Source: Chryseobacterium sp. ISL-80
GTDB lineage: Bacteria; Bacillota; Bacilli; Bacillales; Cytobacillaceae
Direction of reading: 5' to 3'
DNA: 64,000 bases
NCBI GenBank assembly: GCA_018613055.1
Contig: JAGGQZ010000009.1
Location: 1-64,000 of the forward strand
Position numbers and translations under genes: made by a program
Notes under the pieces: generated by a model
Told to the model about the DNA's origin: nothing
What the model saw: only the letters and a program-made list of their open reading frames with translations
Database searches by the model: none
Shown here: positions 25,385 through 34,870 of the stretch, piece by piece
How positions within the stretch are numbered: the stretch's first letter is position 1
Layout: each line of letters starts with the position of its first letter

Positions 25385-25951
25385 TTGTCAGCTTTAAAGG
25401 TTACTAGTCCGATAGATGAGAACACCTTGTTGAATTTAAAAGCAGGAGAGCGTGTATTAATCAGCGGCACCATTTATACCGCGAGAGATGCAGCACATAA
25501 AAGAATGTCAGAAGCCCTGGAAAGAGGTGAGGAGCTCCCCTTTGATATTAAGGGGCAAACCATCTATTATGTAGGGCCCACCCCTCCCAAGCCAGGACAG
25601 ATCATTGGATCAGCAGGACCTACTACAAGTGGAAGAATGGATAAGTATACCCCATCATTGCTTGACCGCGGCCTTAAAGGGATGATAGGAAAAGGTTATC
25701 GCAGCGAGGCTGTCATCGAAAGTATGATGAAAAATAAAGCGGTATATTTTGCTGCCATAGGCGGTTCTGGTGCATTAATTGCCCGCTCCATCAAGATGAT
25801 GGAAGTCCTTGCATATGAGGATTTGGGACCCGAAGCAATCTATAAATTATCTGTAGAGGATTTCCCTGCGGTGGTCATTATTGATAGTAATGGAACCGAC
25901 TGGTATCAATTGGGGAAACAGCAATTTAACGAACAGAATACTAAACAGTAG
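25385..25951 (+). CDS. Class I fumarase / tartrate dehydratase beta subunit (second copy)
   Basis: A 188-residue beta subunit co-linear with the copy at 8061. Motifs are LKAGERVLISGTIYTARDAAHKRM, KPGQIIGSAGPTTSGRMDKY, AAIGGSGALIARSIK and EDLGPEAIYKLSVEDFPAVV. The SAGPTTSGRMD loop is of the usual fumarase type, while the first copy reads VAPTTAFRMD, consistent with different substrates. TTG start with GGAGGAAAG 7 nt upstream, and only 11 nt after the alpha gene, unlike the 91-nt gap of the first pair. Confidence 0.92.
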   Translation: MSALKVTSPIDENTLLNLKAGERVLISGTIYTARDAAHKRMSEALERGEELPFDIKGQTIYYVGPTPPKPGQIIGSAGPTTSGRMDKYTPSLLDRGLKGMIGKGYRSEAVIESMMKNKAVYFAAIGGSGALIARSIKMMEVLAYEDLGPEAIYKLSVEDFPAVVIIDSNGTDWYQLGKQQFNEQNTKQ

Positions 25952-25971
25952 TTCAAATTCCCGAATAATGA

Positions 25972-26409
<438 letters not shown>

Positions 26410-26782
26410 TTTATGAAAAAGATAGGATCGGGGTCGATCACTCATTCAGTACTATAACATAAGGAAGTTCCAGAAGTATGGGGTAGTACAAAGATGTAGA
26501 ACTAATGGGATCGAATAGCTAATATTCGGTCTGTTTTTGTGGATTATGGTGAAATTAAGAGCGGTTTGAAAAAGAATACAAGATTTGCAACCTACAGTTA
26601 TTTAAATAACTCAATTTTAAAATGAACAAGCATAAGTAAATGGCTTATATTTTCAGGTGAATATTTATAATGTTAAAAAGTATTAGAATATTCATAATAA
26701 TTATTGAAATTGTAGATTGGATACAGTATCCTATTTATAAAGCGAAGGATTATTCCAAGAAATAACTGGGGGAATAAAGGCT
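26410..26782. other. Intergenic region before the HMG-CoA lyase operon
   Basis: 373 bp. The left part shows no ORF with a start and ribosome site and no clear hairpin with a T-run. The right part contains the promoter/operator at 26705-26733. Confidence 0.6.
26705..26733 (+). promoter_or_regulatory. Promoter with overlapping perfect GGATACAGTATCC palindrome
   Basis: TTGAAA (26705-26710), a 17-nt spacer and TATCCT (26728-26733). The 13-bp element at 26720-26732 is a perfect dyad (GGATAC-A-GTATCC), the best copy in the window, and overlaps the -10 box. It links the HMG-CoA lyase operon to the same regulator as the rest of the island. Confidence 0.7.
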
Positions 26783-27703
26783 ATGAAGCTGGTTGAAGAT
26801 GTGACAATTTATGAAGTTGGTCTTAGAGATGGTCTTCAGTTAGAGGGAAAGGTTTTAACAGTTCAGGAGAAAATGGAGATTTTTTCTTTATTGAGGGAGG
26901 CAAATGTTGCTGAAGTTGAATTTGGTTCCTTCGTCCATCCAAGGCTTGTACCACAGATGGCAAACACGGCAGAGTTTTATTCACATATTAAGCAATATGA
27001 TGATATGAAACTAGTTGCGCTAATCCCTAATTTAAAGGGTCTTGAGATCGCTGAAGAAAATGGAGTGAAATCTGTAAATTATGTTATTTCGGCAAGCGAT
27101 ACCCACAATCAACAGAATGTTCGGCAGACAACTGAAGAATCACTAAATAAATTTAAGGTTTTATCGCAATTTGCTTCGGCACATAATATTACTTTAAATG
27201 TTACCGTTGGTACTTCGTTTGGTTGTCCCTTTGAGGGAACTGTTTCTGAAAAGCGCATCATGAATATCCTGGATTCTCTCCTCTTACATAACATCAAAAG
27301 AATTACACTCGCAGATACAACCGGAATGGCCAATCCAAAGCAAGTTTACAATTTAACAAAAGCAGTGATTGACGAGTGGCGGAATTTTGAATTCGGCTGC
27401 CATTTCCACAATACAAGAGGCATGGGTCTTTCAAACATCATTGCAGGATTGGAAGCAGGCATTAAGATATATGATGCATCTTTAGGCGGAATTGGCGGCT
27501 GTCCATTCGCTCCTGGAGCAACGGGTAATGTTTGTACGGAAGATGTAGTTCACATGCTTGAGGAAATGGGAGTAAAAACAACGATCGACCTTGATAAGTT
27601 GATTGATGCATCAAATAAAATGAAAGAAATACTGGGACATGATTTGCCGGGACAGGTCGCAAAAGCAGGAAAAAGTTCAAGATTATACCCGGTACAAAGT
27701 TAA
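26783..27703 (+). CDS. Hydroxymethylglutaryl-CoA lyase family (DRE-TIM metallolyase)
   Basis: A 306-residue lyase. It starts VTIYEVGLRDGLQLEGKVL, the catalytic/metal-binding GLRDG motif. It has FVHPRLVPQMA, FHNTRGMGLSN with the metal histidines, and the flexible-loop signature GGIGGCPFAPGATGN with the active-site Cys. HMG-CoA lyases cleave 3-hydroxy-3-methylglutaryl-CoA to acetyl-CoA and acetoacetate; relatives use other 3-hydroxyacyl-CoAs. No methylcrotonyl-CoA carboxylase or methylglutaconyl-CoA hydratase set lies nearby, so the CoA ester may come from free acid through the CaiB-type transferases downstream. Confidence 0.92.
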   Translation: MKLVEDVTIYEVGLRDGLQLEGKVLTVQEKMEIFSLLREANVAEVEFGSFVHPRLVPQMANTAEFYSHIKQYDDMKLVALIPNLKGLEIAEENGVKSVNYVISASDTHNQQNVRQTTEESLNKFKVLSQFASAHNITLNVTVGTSFGCPFEGTVSEKRIMNILDSLLLHNIKRITLADTTGMANPKQVYNLTKAVIDEWRNFEFGCHFHNTRGMGLSNIIAGLEAGIKIYDASLGGIGGCPFAPGATGNVCTEDVVHMLEEMGVKTTIDLDKLIDASNKMKEILGHDLPGQVAKAGKSSRLYPVQS

Positions 27704-27737
27704 CTCTTGTACTACTTATAATGAAGGGATGAGTTGG

Positions 27738-28538
27738 ATGTTACTGAAAACCTATGAAACTATAAAAGTGGAAAAGGCAGAGCAGCATAAGGGCATAACC
27801 TTTTTAACCTTGAACCGCCCTGAATCGATGAACGCCTTAAACACTAAAATGGCTTTGGAAATAATCGAGGCACTTGAAGAATTAAAATATGATGAAAATG
27901 TAAGGGTTCTCATTTTAACGGGTACAGGAACGAAGAGTTTTTGCGTAGGAGCGGATTTAAAAGAACGAAATGGAATGTCGCAAAAGGATTGGAAAAGGCA
28001 GCATGATTATTTCGAACAAGTAACCGAAAAAATTCGTGAATTCCCTTATCCAGTAATAGGAGCTGTAAATGGCTATGCTCTTGGAGGAGGTTTGGAAATT
28101 GCCTTAAGCTGTGATATTCGAACGGCAGCTCCACATGCAGCATTGGGGCTTCCTGAAGCGAAGTTGGGATTGATCCCTGGGATTGGAGGTACACAGCTTC
28201 TATCCCGCATTTTGCCTATAGGGCTGGCAAAAGAAATGCTTTTCACCGGGAAACGCATTACAGCAGAAGAAGGCAAGCAATTCGCATTGATCAACCATGT
28301 GTTCTCATCAGAAGCCCTTTTGGAGGAAACTGTTAAACTCGCAGAAACCATCGCGGCAAATGCACCGCTATCATTAAAATCTTTAAAGAGAGCTGTTAAT
28401 AAAGGAACGGAGACAGACCTGGCAACGGGACTTGTCATTGAACTGGAGGCCTACTATAAGTGTGCTAATTCTGAAGACAGGTTGGAAGGCATTTATGCTT
28501 TCAATGAAAAACGCTCTCCTGAATGGAAAGGGAAGTAA
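27738..28538 (+). CDS. Enoyl-CoA hydratase/isomerase (crotonase family)
   Basis: A 266-residue crotonase. Motifs are LNRPESMNALNTKMA, the oxyanion region SFCVGADLKER, and GAVNGYALGGGLEIALSCDIR followed by LGLPEAKLGLIPGIGGTQLLSR, where the two catalytic acidic positions lie (family-level Glu in PEAKLG present). ATG at 27738 is preferred: AAGGG lies 9 nt upstream, while the longer frame would overlap the lyase gene by 65 nt. It could act as a methylglutaconyl-CoA-type hydratase partner of the HMG-CoA lyase. Confidence 0.92.
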   Translation: MLLKTYETIKVEKAEQHKGITFLTLNRPESMNALNTKMALEIIEALEELKYDENVRVLILTGTGTKSFCVGADLKERNGMSQKDWKRQHDYFEQVTEKIREFPYPVIGAVNGYALGGGLEIALSCDIRTAAPHAALGLPEAKLGLIPGIGGTQLLSRILPIGLAKEMLFTGKRITAEEGKQFALINHVFSSEALLEETVKLAETIAANAPLSLKSLKRAVNKGTETDLATGLVIELEAYYKCANSEDRLEGIYAFNEKRSPEWKGK

Positions 28539-28583
28539 AATTAGAACTCACCTATTATTATTTTAATTATGGAGGTAGTGGGA

Positions 28584-29753
28584 ATGGCTAATACAAAAAC
28601 AATGGAAAATACAGAGCATGAAATGATCAGAAAAAGCGTCCGAGCGTTATGTGAGCGCTTTCCTGAGGAATATTGGAGAGACACTGATGAAAGAGATGCC
28701 TACCCTACTGCGTTTGTTAAGGCTTTAACAGAAGAGGGCTGGCTTTCGGTTTTAATCCCGGAAGAGTATGGCGGAGCGGGTCTTGGAATGGTAGAAGCGG
28801 GAATTATTTTAGAAGAGATTAACCGTTCGGGTGGAAATGCCGGAGCCTGCCATGCTCAAATGTATACGATGGGTGCATTGCTTCGTCATGGAAATGAAGA
28901 GCAAAAGCAAAGGTTCTTGCCAAAGATCGCAAGCGGTGAGCTTCGATTGCAGGCCTTTGGCATAACTGAACCAACAGCCGGAAGCGACACAACGAGCATC
29001 CAGACATTTGCCGAGCGTAAAGGCGATAAGTATATAGTTCATGGCCAGAAAATCTGGACTTCACGTGCAGAGCATTCAGATCTAATGATGCTGCTTGCAA
29101 GAACGACTCCAAAAGATCAAGTGCAAAAGAAAACAGATGGTTTAAGTTTATTTATTCTAGATATGAAAGAGCAGGCAGACAAGATTGATATTCGTCCAAT
29201 CGATACAATGATTAATCATGCAACAACAGAAGTTTTCTTTGAAGGAGCAGAAATTCCGGCAGAAAACCTGATTGGAGAAGAAGGCAAAGGTTTTAGATAT
29301 GTATTGGGTGGTATGAATGCTGAACGGATCTTGATTGCCTCTGAATCAATTGGCGACGGTATGTACTTCATTGATAAGTCTGTTCAATATGCCAACGAAC
29401 GTGTTGTTTTTAATCGGCCTATTGGTCAAAATCAGGGAGTGCAATTCCCAATCTCCAGATCTTATATGGATATTCAAGCAGCAAAATTAATGAGAGACAA
29501 AGCAGCTGAAATGTTTGACAATGGTGCAGATTGCGGAGCAGAAGCGAATATGGCGAAATATCTTGCTTCTGAGGCCACCTGGCGTGCAGCGAATGCAGCC
29601 ATGGATACTTATGGAGGATATGGCTTTGCGAAGGAATATAATATCGAGCGTAAATTTAGAGAAGCGAGGTTGTTTATTGTAGCGCCTATTACCAATAACC
29701 TGGTTGTAAGCTACGTTGGACAGCATGTTCTGGGTTTACCGCGTTCATTCTAA
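28584..29753 (+). CDS. Acyl-CoA dehydrogenase
   Basis: A 389-residue FAD enzyme. Motifs are LIPEEYGGAGLGMVEAG, FGITEPTAGSDTTSIQTFAE (flavin site), KIWTSRAEHSDLMMLLART, and NAERILIASESIGDG. The C-terminal MDTYGGYGFAKEYNIERKFREAR carries the glutamate that acts as catalytic base in many members. ATG at 28584 has GGAGG 8 nt upstream; the frame opens five codons earlier. Its substrate is an acyl-CoA made in this operon, possibly a short branched or dicarboxylic one. A terminator follows directly. Confidence 0.93.
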   Translation: MANTKTMENTEHEMIRKSVRALCERFPEEYWRDTDERDAYPTAFVKALTEEGWLSVLIPEEYGGAGLGMVEAGIILEEINRSGGNAGACHAQMYTMGALLRHGNEEQKQRFLPKIASGELRLQAFGITEPTAGSDTTSIQTFAERKGDKYIVHGQKIWTSRAEHSDLMMLLARTTPKDQVQKKTDGLSLFILDMKEQADKIDIRPIDTMINHATTEVFFEGAEIPAENLIGEEGKGFRYVLGGMNAERILIASESIGDGMYFIDKSVQYANERVVFNRPIGQNQGVQFPISRSYMDIQAAKLMRDKAAEMFDNGADCGAEANMAKYLASEATWRAANAAMDTYGGYGFAKEYNIERKFREARLFIVAPITNNLVVSYVGQHVLGLPRSF

Positions 29754-29763
29754 AAATAAAACA

Positions 29764-29794
29764 AAGAGGACCATGTGAAATTGGTCCTCTTTTA
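29764..29794 (+). terminator. Terminator after the acyl-CoA dehydrogenase gene
   Basis: AAGAGGACCA (29764-29773) pairs with TGGTCCTCTT (29782-29791), followed by TTT. It stands before the CoA-transferase gene without a separate clear promoter, so it may only attenuate. Confidence 0.85.
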
Positions 29795-29816
29795 AATAAG
29801 GAGGATACAACCAAAG

Positions 29817-31031
29817 ATGGCAGGACCATTAAGCGGAATTACTGTGGTGGATATAACAACAAATATTTCTGGACCAAGCCTGACTATGATTCTTGCAGAT
29901 TTAGGCGCAAATATTATCAAGGTTGAAAGGCCGGATATTGGGGACGATTCAAGAGGAATGGGTCCATTTTGGAAAGGGGAAGGAGTATATTTCCTTCATA
30001 TTAACCGTAATAAAAATTCAATCGTTATTGATTTAAAGCAAGAAGAAGGACGAAAAATTATATATGACTTAGTAGAACAAGCAGATGTGTTTGTGGAGAA
30101 CTTCCGTTACAATAAGGCGAAAAAAATGGGGCTGGGTTATGAGAAGTTAAAACAAATCAATCCTGCCATTGTCTATTGTTCCTTATCGGCCTATGGGCAA
30201 GAGGGACCATTGCGTGAAAGATCCGGCTATGATGCAATTGCTCAAGCCGATGCAGGAATTATAGGGATAAATGGAGCGGAGGGTTCAGAAATTGCCAGGG
30301 TGCCGATATCCGTTCTTGATCAAGGCAGTGCCATGTGGGGTGCGATAGGAATCATCTCGGCACTTTACCATAAAGAAAGAACAGGAGAGGGGCAATTAGT
30401 CACCACTTCTCTCTATGAAACTGGCGTTTTTTGGGTCGGATATCATATGCTCTCCTGGCTTGCAACAGGACAGGAACCAAAGAAAAACGGTGCTGGTCAT
30501 ACTGCTTTTGCCCCTTATGGAGCATTTTTTGCCAGTGATGCCCCGGTTATGATTGGTATATCCAATAACTCATTATTTAAACGCTTATGCCAGGTTCTAG
30601 GAAAAGAAGAATGGGTAACAGACGCCCGCTTTGAGACTAACCCGAAAAGGGTAGAACACCGGGAAAATTTAAGAGTTGCGATCGAAAATATTCTACAAGC
30701 AAAAAAGGCAGATGAATGGGTATCGTTATTGGCTGAGGCAGGGGTTCCAAGTTCAAAAGTAAAGAAAATCTCAGAAGTGGTACAAGATGAGCAAGCAGAA
30801 GCCGTAAATATGTGGAAAAGTGTCTCACATTCAGAAATTAAAGACTTCAAGCTCCCACGGCTTCCATTTGAATTAAGTGTTTCACCTGCAGAGATAAAAC
30901 AAGCCCCTCCAAAACTAGGGGAGAATACGAAAAATATTTTATCTAAACTCGGTTATGACAATTCTAAAATTGAAGAGCTTTTAGCCCAAGGTACCATTCA
31001 AAACGATGGGCAGAAAGCAGAAACTCGTTAA
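29817..31031 (+). CDS. CaiB/BaiF (class III) CoA-transferase, first copy
   Basis: A 404-residue family III transferase. It starts LSGITVVDITTNISGPSLTMILADLGANIIKVERPDIGDDSRG, with the aspartate typical of the catalytic region in SGYDAIAQADAGI and the VFVENFRYNKAKKMGLGYEKL block. It moves CoA between carboxylic acids, for example succinyl-CoA to an incoming dicarboxylate. AAGGAGG precedes ATG. A paralogue lies at 31309; the two differ greatly in the middle third, so they may form different dimers or use different acids. Confidence 0.93.
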   Translation: MAGPLSGITVVDITTNISGPSLTMILADLGANIIKVERPDIGDDSRGMGPFWKGEGVYFLHINRNKNSIVIDLKQEEGRKIIYDLVEQADVFVENFRYNKAKKMGLGYEKLKQINPAIVYCSLSAYGQEGPLRERSGYDAIAQADAGIIGINGAEGSEIARVPISVLDQGSAMWGAIGIISALYHKERTGEGQLVTTSLYETGVFWVGYHMLSWLATGQEPKKNGAGHTAFAPYGAFFASDAPVMIGISNNSLFKRLCQVLGKEEWVTDARFETNPKRVEHRENLRVAIENILQAKKADEWVSLLAEAGVPSSKVKKISEVVQDEQAEAVNMWKSVSHSEIKDFKLPRLPFELSVSPAEIKQAPPKLGENTKNILSKLGYDNSKIEELLAQGTIQNDGQKAETR

Positions 31032-31040
31032 TCCGAAAAA

Positions 31041-31070
31041 AATCTCCTGAGTGCCAAGGAGATTTTTCTT
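31041..31070 (+). terminator. Terminator after the first CoA-transferase
   Basis: AATCTCCT (31041-31048) pairs with AGGAGATT (31057-31064), followed by TTTCTTTT. Confidence 0.85.
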
Positions 31071-31308
31071 TTATGGATTTTAATTATGGGTATTCTAAGC
31101 AGCTGTAAAAAAGCTTTCATATTAGCCGCTATGATACTACTAAAGCAATTTTGGTATTTGTAAATAAGCATTTTTTAGCAGATGTTCCTTTGGGCATATC
31201 GTAAAGCACTTTTGAGATCCTAGAAATTTATTGAATAATCGTTTGGTAAATTATAAGCTTTATTTAAAATGTCTGAATTTTTAATATTTTGAGTTTGGAG
31301 GGAATAAA

Positions 31309-32520
31309 TTGACAGAAGAGCAAAATACGTCTTTACCACTTTCAGATATACGAGTGATCGAGCTGGGGACACTTTTAGCTGGTCCTTTTTCAGGAAGACT
31401 TCTAGGTGATTTTGGAGCGGAAGTAATTAAGGTTGAACCGCCAGGGAAATCGGACCCAATGAGGAATTGGGGGAAGTCTAAAGATGGTGTCGGTCTTTGG
31501 TGGCCCATTCAATCAAGGAACAAGAAATCCATTACACTTAATCTTAGAGTCGAAGAAGGCCAGGAAATTTTAAAGGAATTAGTTAAAAAGACGGACATTC
31601 TAATTGAAAACTTCAGACCTGGTACGATGGAGAAATGGAATCTATCATATGAAATTTTATCAGAAATAAACCCTAAATTAATTATGGTTCGTACCTCAGG
31701 TTTCGGCCAGACTGGTCCATACAAGAACAGGGCAGGTTTTGGCAGTGTTGGAGAAGCTATAGGTGGACTGCGCTATGTTACAGGATTTGATGATAGGCCG
31801 CCCTCAAGAGTTGGAGTTTCCATTGGTGACACATTGACTGCTTTATTTGCGACAATTGGCTGTCTCGTAGCACTCCATGAAAGAGACAGGTCTGGTAAAG
31901 GACAGATAGTAGATACAGCTTTATATGAATCCGTATTTTCTATAATGGAAAGTTTAATTCCAGATTACATGTTAGCAGGTTACATAAGAGAACGTATGGG
32001 AAATATCCTTCCTGGAATTGCACCTTCCAATATTTATTTTACTGGCGATAAAACGTATATAGTCATCGGTGCAAATGCGGACGGTGTTTTCCAAAGGTTA
32101 TGTGAAGCAATGGATCAGCCGGATCTTGCTTTAGATTCGAGATTTGTGACACACAATGCACGAGGAGAAAACATGAAAGTTCTCGATTTGCTGATTGAGG
32201 AGTGGACGAAAAGCCTAACTGCAAAAGAGGCATTAAAAAGGTTGGATGAGAAAGGTGTCCCTTCAGCACTTATTTATTCCGCAAAAGATATCGTTGAAGA
32301 TCCACATTATCAAGAACGTGAAATGATTATTAAAATGGATCACCCGCAACTGGGTGAATTCCCGATGCCTGGGGTTGTCCCTAAGTTAAGCAGGACACCA
32401 GGAAAGGTAAAGACAGTCGGAGCTGAAACAATGGGTAAACACAACGAAGAGGTTTATAGCGGACTGCTTAACTATGATGAAGTAAAAATAAATGAGCTGC
32501 GTGAGCGTAATGTAATCTAA
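31309..32520 (+). CDS. CaiB/BaiF (class III) CoA-transferase, second copy
   Basis: A 403-residue transferase. Motifs are LSDIRVIELGTLLAGPFSGRLLGDFGAEVIKVEPPGKSDPMRNWG, LIENFRPGTMEKWNLSYEIL, and SGFGQTGPYKNRAGFGSVGEAIGGLRYVTGF (abbreviated family regions). The RAGFGSVGEA segment is like succinyl-CoA:dicarboxylate transferases of the SUGCT/itaconate type. TTG start with GGAGGG 6 nt upstream. It stands apart from its neighbours by a 277-bp gap and a terminator, so it probably has its own promoter, though none is clear. Confidence 0.92.
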   Translation: MTEEQNTSLPLSDIRVIELGTLLAGPFSGRLLGDFGAEVIKVEPPGKSDPMRNWGKSKDGVGLWWPIQSRNKKSITLNLRVEEGQEILKELVKKTDILIENFRPGTMEKWNLSYEILSEINPKLIMVRTSGFGQTGPYKNRAGFGSVGEAIGGLRYVTGFDDRPPSRVGVSIGDTLTALFATIGCLVALHERDRSGKGQIVDTALYESVFSIMESLIPDYMLAGYIRERMGNILPGIAPSNIYFTGDKTYIVIGANADGVFQRLCEAMDQPDLALDSRFVTHNARGENMKVLDLLIEEWTKSLTAKEALKRLDEKGVPSALIYSAKDIVEDPHYQEREMIIKMDHPQLGEFPMPGVVPKLSRTPGKVKTVGAETMGKHNEEVYSGLLNYDEVKINELRERNVI

Positions 32521-32636
32521 TCGATATAAATATTTGAGAGTGACTTTTAATTAAAAGCAGTGCGGTACTCCGTTTCAAAAGATAACTGAAAAACCTTCCA
32601 TTCTATAATAGAATTATATAAAAAGAGATGATTTAA

Positions 32637-33884
32637 TTGAATCAGTTATTAAAACATAAGTCCGTTGGAGTAGCAGAGCATTGGAGAATGCTATTATGGC
32701 TTCTTGCCGCTCAAATTATGGTTGCATTTATCGGCAGAAGCCTCGGTCCACTTGGAGTTTTAATCGGGATCGACCTATCCCTTTCAAAAGCACAAATCGG
32801 TCTTCTCCCATCTGCGTTATTTCTTGGGCAGTCCATCAGTTCAATTCCGGCAGGCTTTATAGTGGACCGAATTGGTTCCAGAAAGTTGTTATTAATTATT
32901 TCTATCTGTACTGGGTTTAGCTTCTTATTGATTACAATGGTCTCTCAATTTGCAGTAGTCATTGTATTGATCGTTATTGGCGGGCTGGGATATGGAGCCA
33001 TGCATCCAGTGACGAATAGAGGGATTATATACTGGTTTTCGCTAAAGCAGCGGGGAACTGCAATGGGAATCAAACAAACTGGAATCACAGCAGGTGCTGC
33101 TTTAGCGAGTCTCTTGCTTTTGCCTGCTTCTGTAGCGTATGGCTGGAGGCCAGTCCTCTTTTTTGCCTGCTTGCTTCTTTTAATAGTCGGAATCTTAGCT
33201 TTTAAAGGTTATCGGGACTCTTTGGAAGCAGCACCGACGGGAAAGGGTTCAATTGGAAATCAATTCAAATCACTCATTCAGTTATTCCGGCATAAAGGGC
33301 TTCTTCTTGTAAGTCTTAGCGCCACAGGGCTGAATGGCTCACAGATGACCTTAACCACATATCTGGTTCTATTCGCACATGAGCATTTTAAATATTCAAT
33401 AGTCATGTCAGGTATGCTGCTATTGATTTCTGAGTTAAGCGGTTCAGCTGGAAGGGTTGCTTGGGGAATCATAAGTGACAGAATTTTTAATGGAAAACGG
33501 ACGATTATTTTAATTATAATAGCTATAATAACAGCCTTCTGCAGTATAATCGTGACCGTTTTACCGGTACAAACTCCTTTTATAATGCTTGCTCCGATTA
33601 TCTCTTTATTTGGATTTGCAATCTCAGGGTTCAATGGAATCTGGATGAACTTGGCCTCTGAACTTGTTCCTAAAGAACTGGCTGGAATATCTAGTGGATT
33701 TACTATTTTATTTGGTTCTGCCGGAGTAGTGATCATGCCGCCTTTATTCGGTTATCTTATCGACAGAAGCGGCAGCTATGTGTATGGCTGGTTATTTATT
33801 AGCGGCTTGATGATGGTAGTTTTAATATTACTCTTTACTCTGAAAAAACAAAGCCATCCCGTTTCAGGTCTATCGAATTCATAA
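32637..33884 (+). CDS. MFS transporter
   Basis: A 415-residue major-facilitator carrier with 12 hydrophobic segments. It contains the loop 2-3 motif GFIVDRIGSRK, GGLGYGAMHPVTNRGIIYWF and WGIISDRIFNGKR in the second half. It resembles the anion:cation symporter and NNP-like carriers that take up organic acids. TTG start, with only a weak AAAGAGATGA site. It closes the catabolic island and gives a third uptake route next to TRAP and DASS. Confidence 0.9.
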   Translation: MNQLLKHKSVGVAEHWRMLLWLLAAQIMVAFIGRSLGPLGVLIGIDLSLSKAQIGLLPSALFLGQSISSIPAGFIVDRIGSRKLLLIISICTGFSFLLITMVSQFAVVIVLIVIGGLGYGAMHPVTNRGIIYWFSLKQRGTAMGIKQTGITAGAALASLLLLPASVAYGWRPVLFFACLLLLIVGILAFKGYRDSLEAAPTGKGSIGNQFKSLIQLFRHKGLLLVSLSATGLNGSQMTLTTYLVLFAHEHFKYSIVMSGMLLLISELSGSAGRVAWGIISDRIFNGKRTIILIIIAIITAFCSIIVTVLPVQTPFIMLAPIISLFGFAISGFNGIWMNLASELVPKELAGISSGFTILFGSAGVVIMPPLFGYLIDRSGSYVYGWLFISGLMMVVLILLFTLKKQSHPVSGLSNS

Positions 33885-33992
33885 TGAGGAGAAGGGGGTT
33901 AAACGTTTTAATCTTGGCGATCTTTTAACAAAGTATGTTCTGAAAAAGAATTGAAATTGCAGCAATGATTTTTTTCAAAAGGGGGAGCAGGA

Positions 33993-34418
33993 ATGTTCAT
34001 TAGGAAATTAATAACTGCATTGGGAGCTACACTGATGATGATCATCTTATTCTCTGTCCTTGAAGAATTTGCGGCGGGGCTGTTTATTGGGATGTACATC
34101 CTGCCAATAACCATCCTCTATGGAATTCCTTCTTCGTTTTTATCGGATTTTATTTTAAGGAGAACAGTTGGGGTAAAAAGAATGGCAGCTGCAGGGGTAC
34201 TCCACGTTTTCCTGGGTGTATTGTTCATTGCCATCCCCACTTTCATCTTTGATACTGAATACGGAAGCTGGCTAACCGCTTTAAGGAATAACGGCTTCTT
34301 AGTTTTTACTGCTGCGGTTTCTGCTTTCATCTTCTGGTGCGTGGATGAGGCATTGAAAAGTAAGTGGTTTGCAGGCTTAAGAGATGGTTTTAAAAGGATT
34401 GGAAATTTGAGGATTTAG
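33993..34418 (+). CDS. Hypothetical four-helix membrane protein
   Basis: A 141-residue protein with hydrophobic segments at about 7-27, 31-52, 65-85 and 98-117, and a basic C-terminus (SKWFAGLRDGFKRIG). AAAGGGGGAG precedes the ATG. No family recognised. It stands alone after the MFS gene. Confidence 0.7.
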   Translation: MFIRKLITALGATLMMIILFSVLEEFAAGLFIGMYILPITILYGIPSSFLSDFILRRTVGVKRMAAAGVLHVFLGVLFIAIPTFIFDTEYGSWLTALRNNGFLVFTAAVSAFIFWCVDEALKSKWFAGLRDGFKRIGNLRI

Positions 34419-34438
34419 ACAGAAGGATGGAAATGTGA

Positions 34439-34767
34439 ATGAATATTATCAAAGAATTTTACCGAGATATAATATTTAGGCTGTTTAAAAACAGCCAAAG
34501 GGCGGAGGCTGGACAGAGTTTGCACCACTAAGGATTCTACCCGAATATATTGTTGATTCGGAAAAAGGGAAAGTAACTGGATTGGTAAAGCACAACGGGA
34601 AAGTTTACTTGACGGTAACGGTAAATGTTCCTAATCAAAAAGTTACGTCAAAGGGAAGCATTAGACGAATACATAAACAAACAAAACCTTTTAAAAAGCG
34701 TCATTACATAGAGATTATTAGAGTTGAGGCACAAACTATGATCAATCATAAAAAAAACGAATCCTGA
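34439..34767 (+). pseudogene. Possible frameshifted small gene
   Basis: An ATG at 34439 opens a frame reading MNIIKEFYRDIIFRLFKNSQ, which runs on to an early stop. From about 34498 another frame continues KGGGWTEFAPLRILPEYIVD and reads through a protein-like stretch (VTGLVKHNGKVYLTVTVNV) to a stop at 34767. The switch near 34495 is consistent with a single indel in a gene of about 108 residues. A GGCTGTTT/AAACAGCC hairpin (34479-34496) sits at the break. The family is not recognised; the 61-residue frame from TTG 34582 may be expressed instead. Confidence 0.35.
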
Positions 34768-34870
34768 GTGAAATACTGATAACTCATCAGCAGGAGAGAT
34801 TTTGTTATACTCTGCTAAAAAGATTAAAAAACACACCGACCTTTTCTAATTAAGTCAATGTGTCTTGATA

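Noticed and set aside
29803-29812. GGATACAACC as another copy of the island operator
   Set aside because: It lies within and just after the AAGGAGG ribosome site of the CoA-transferase gene and lacks the second half-site.
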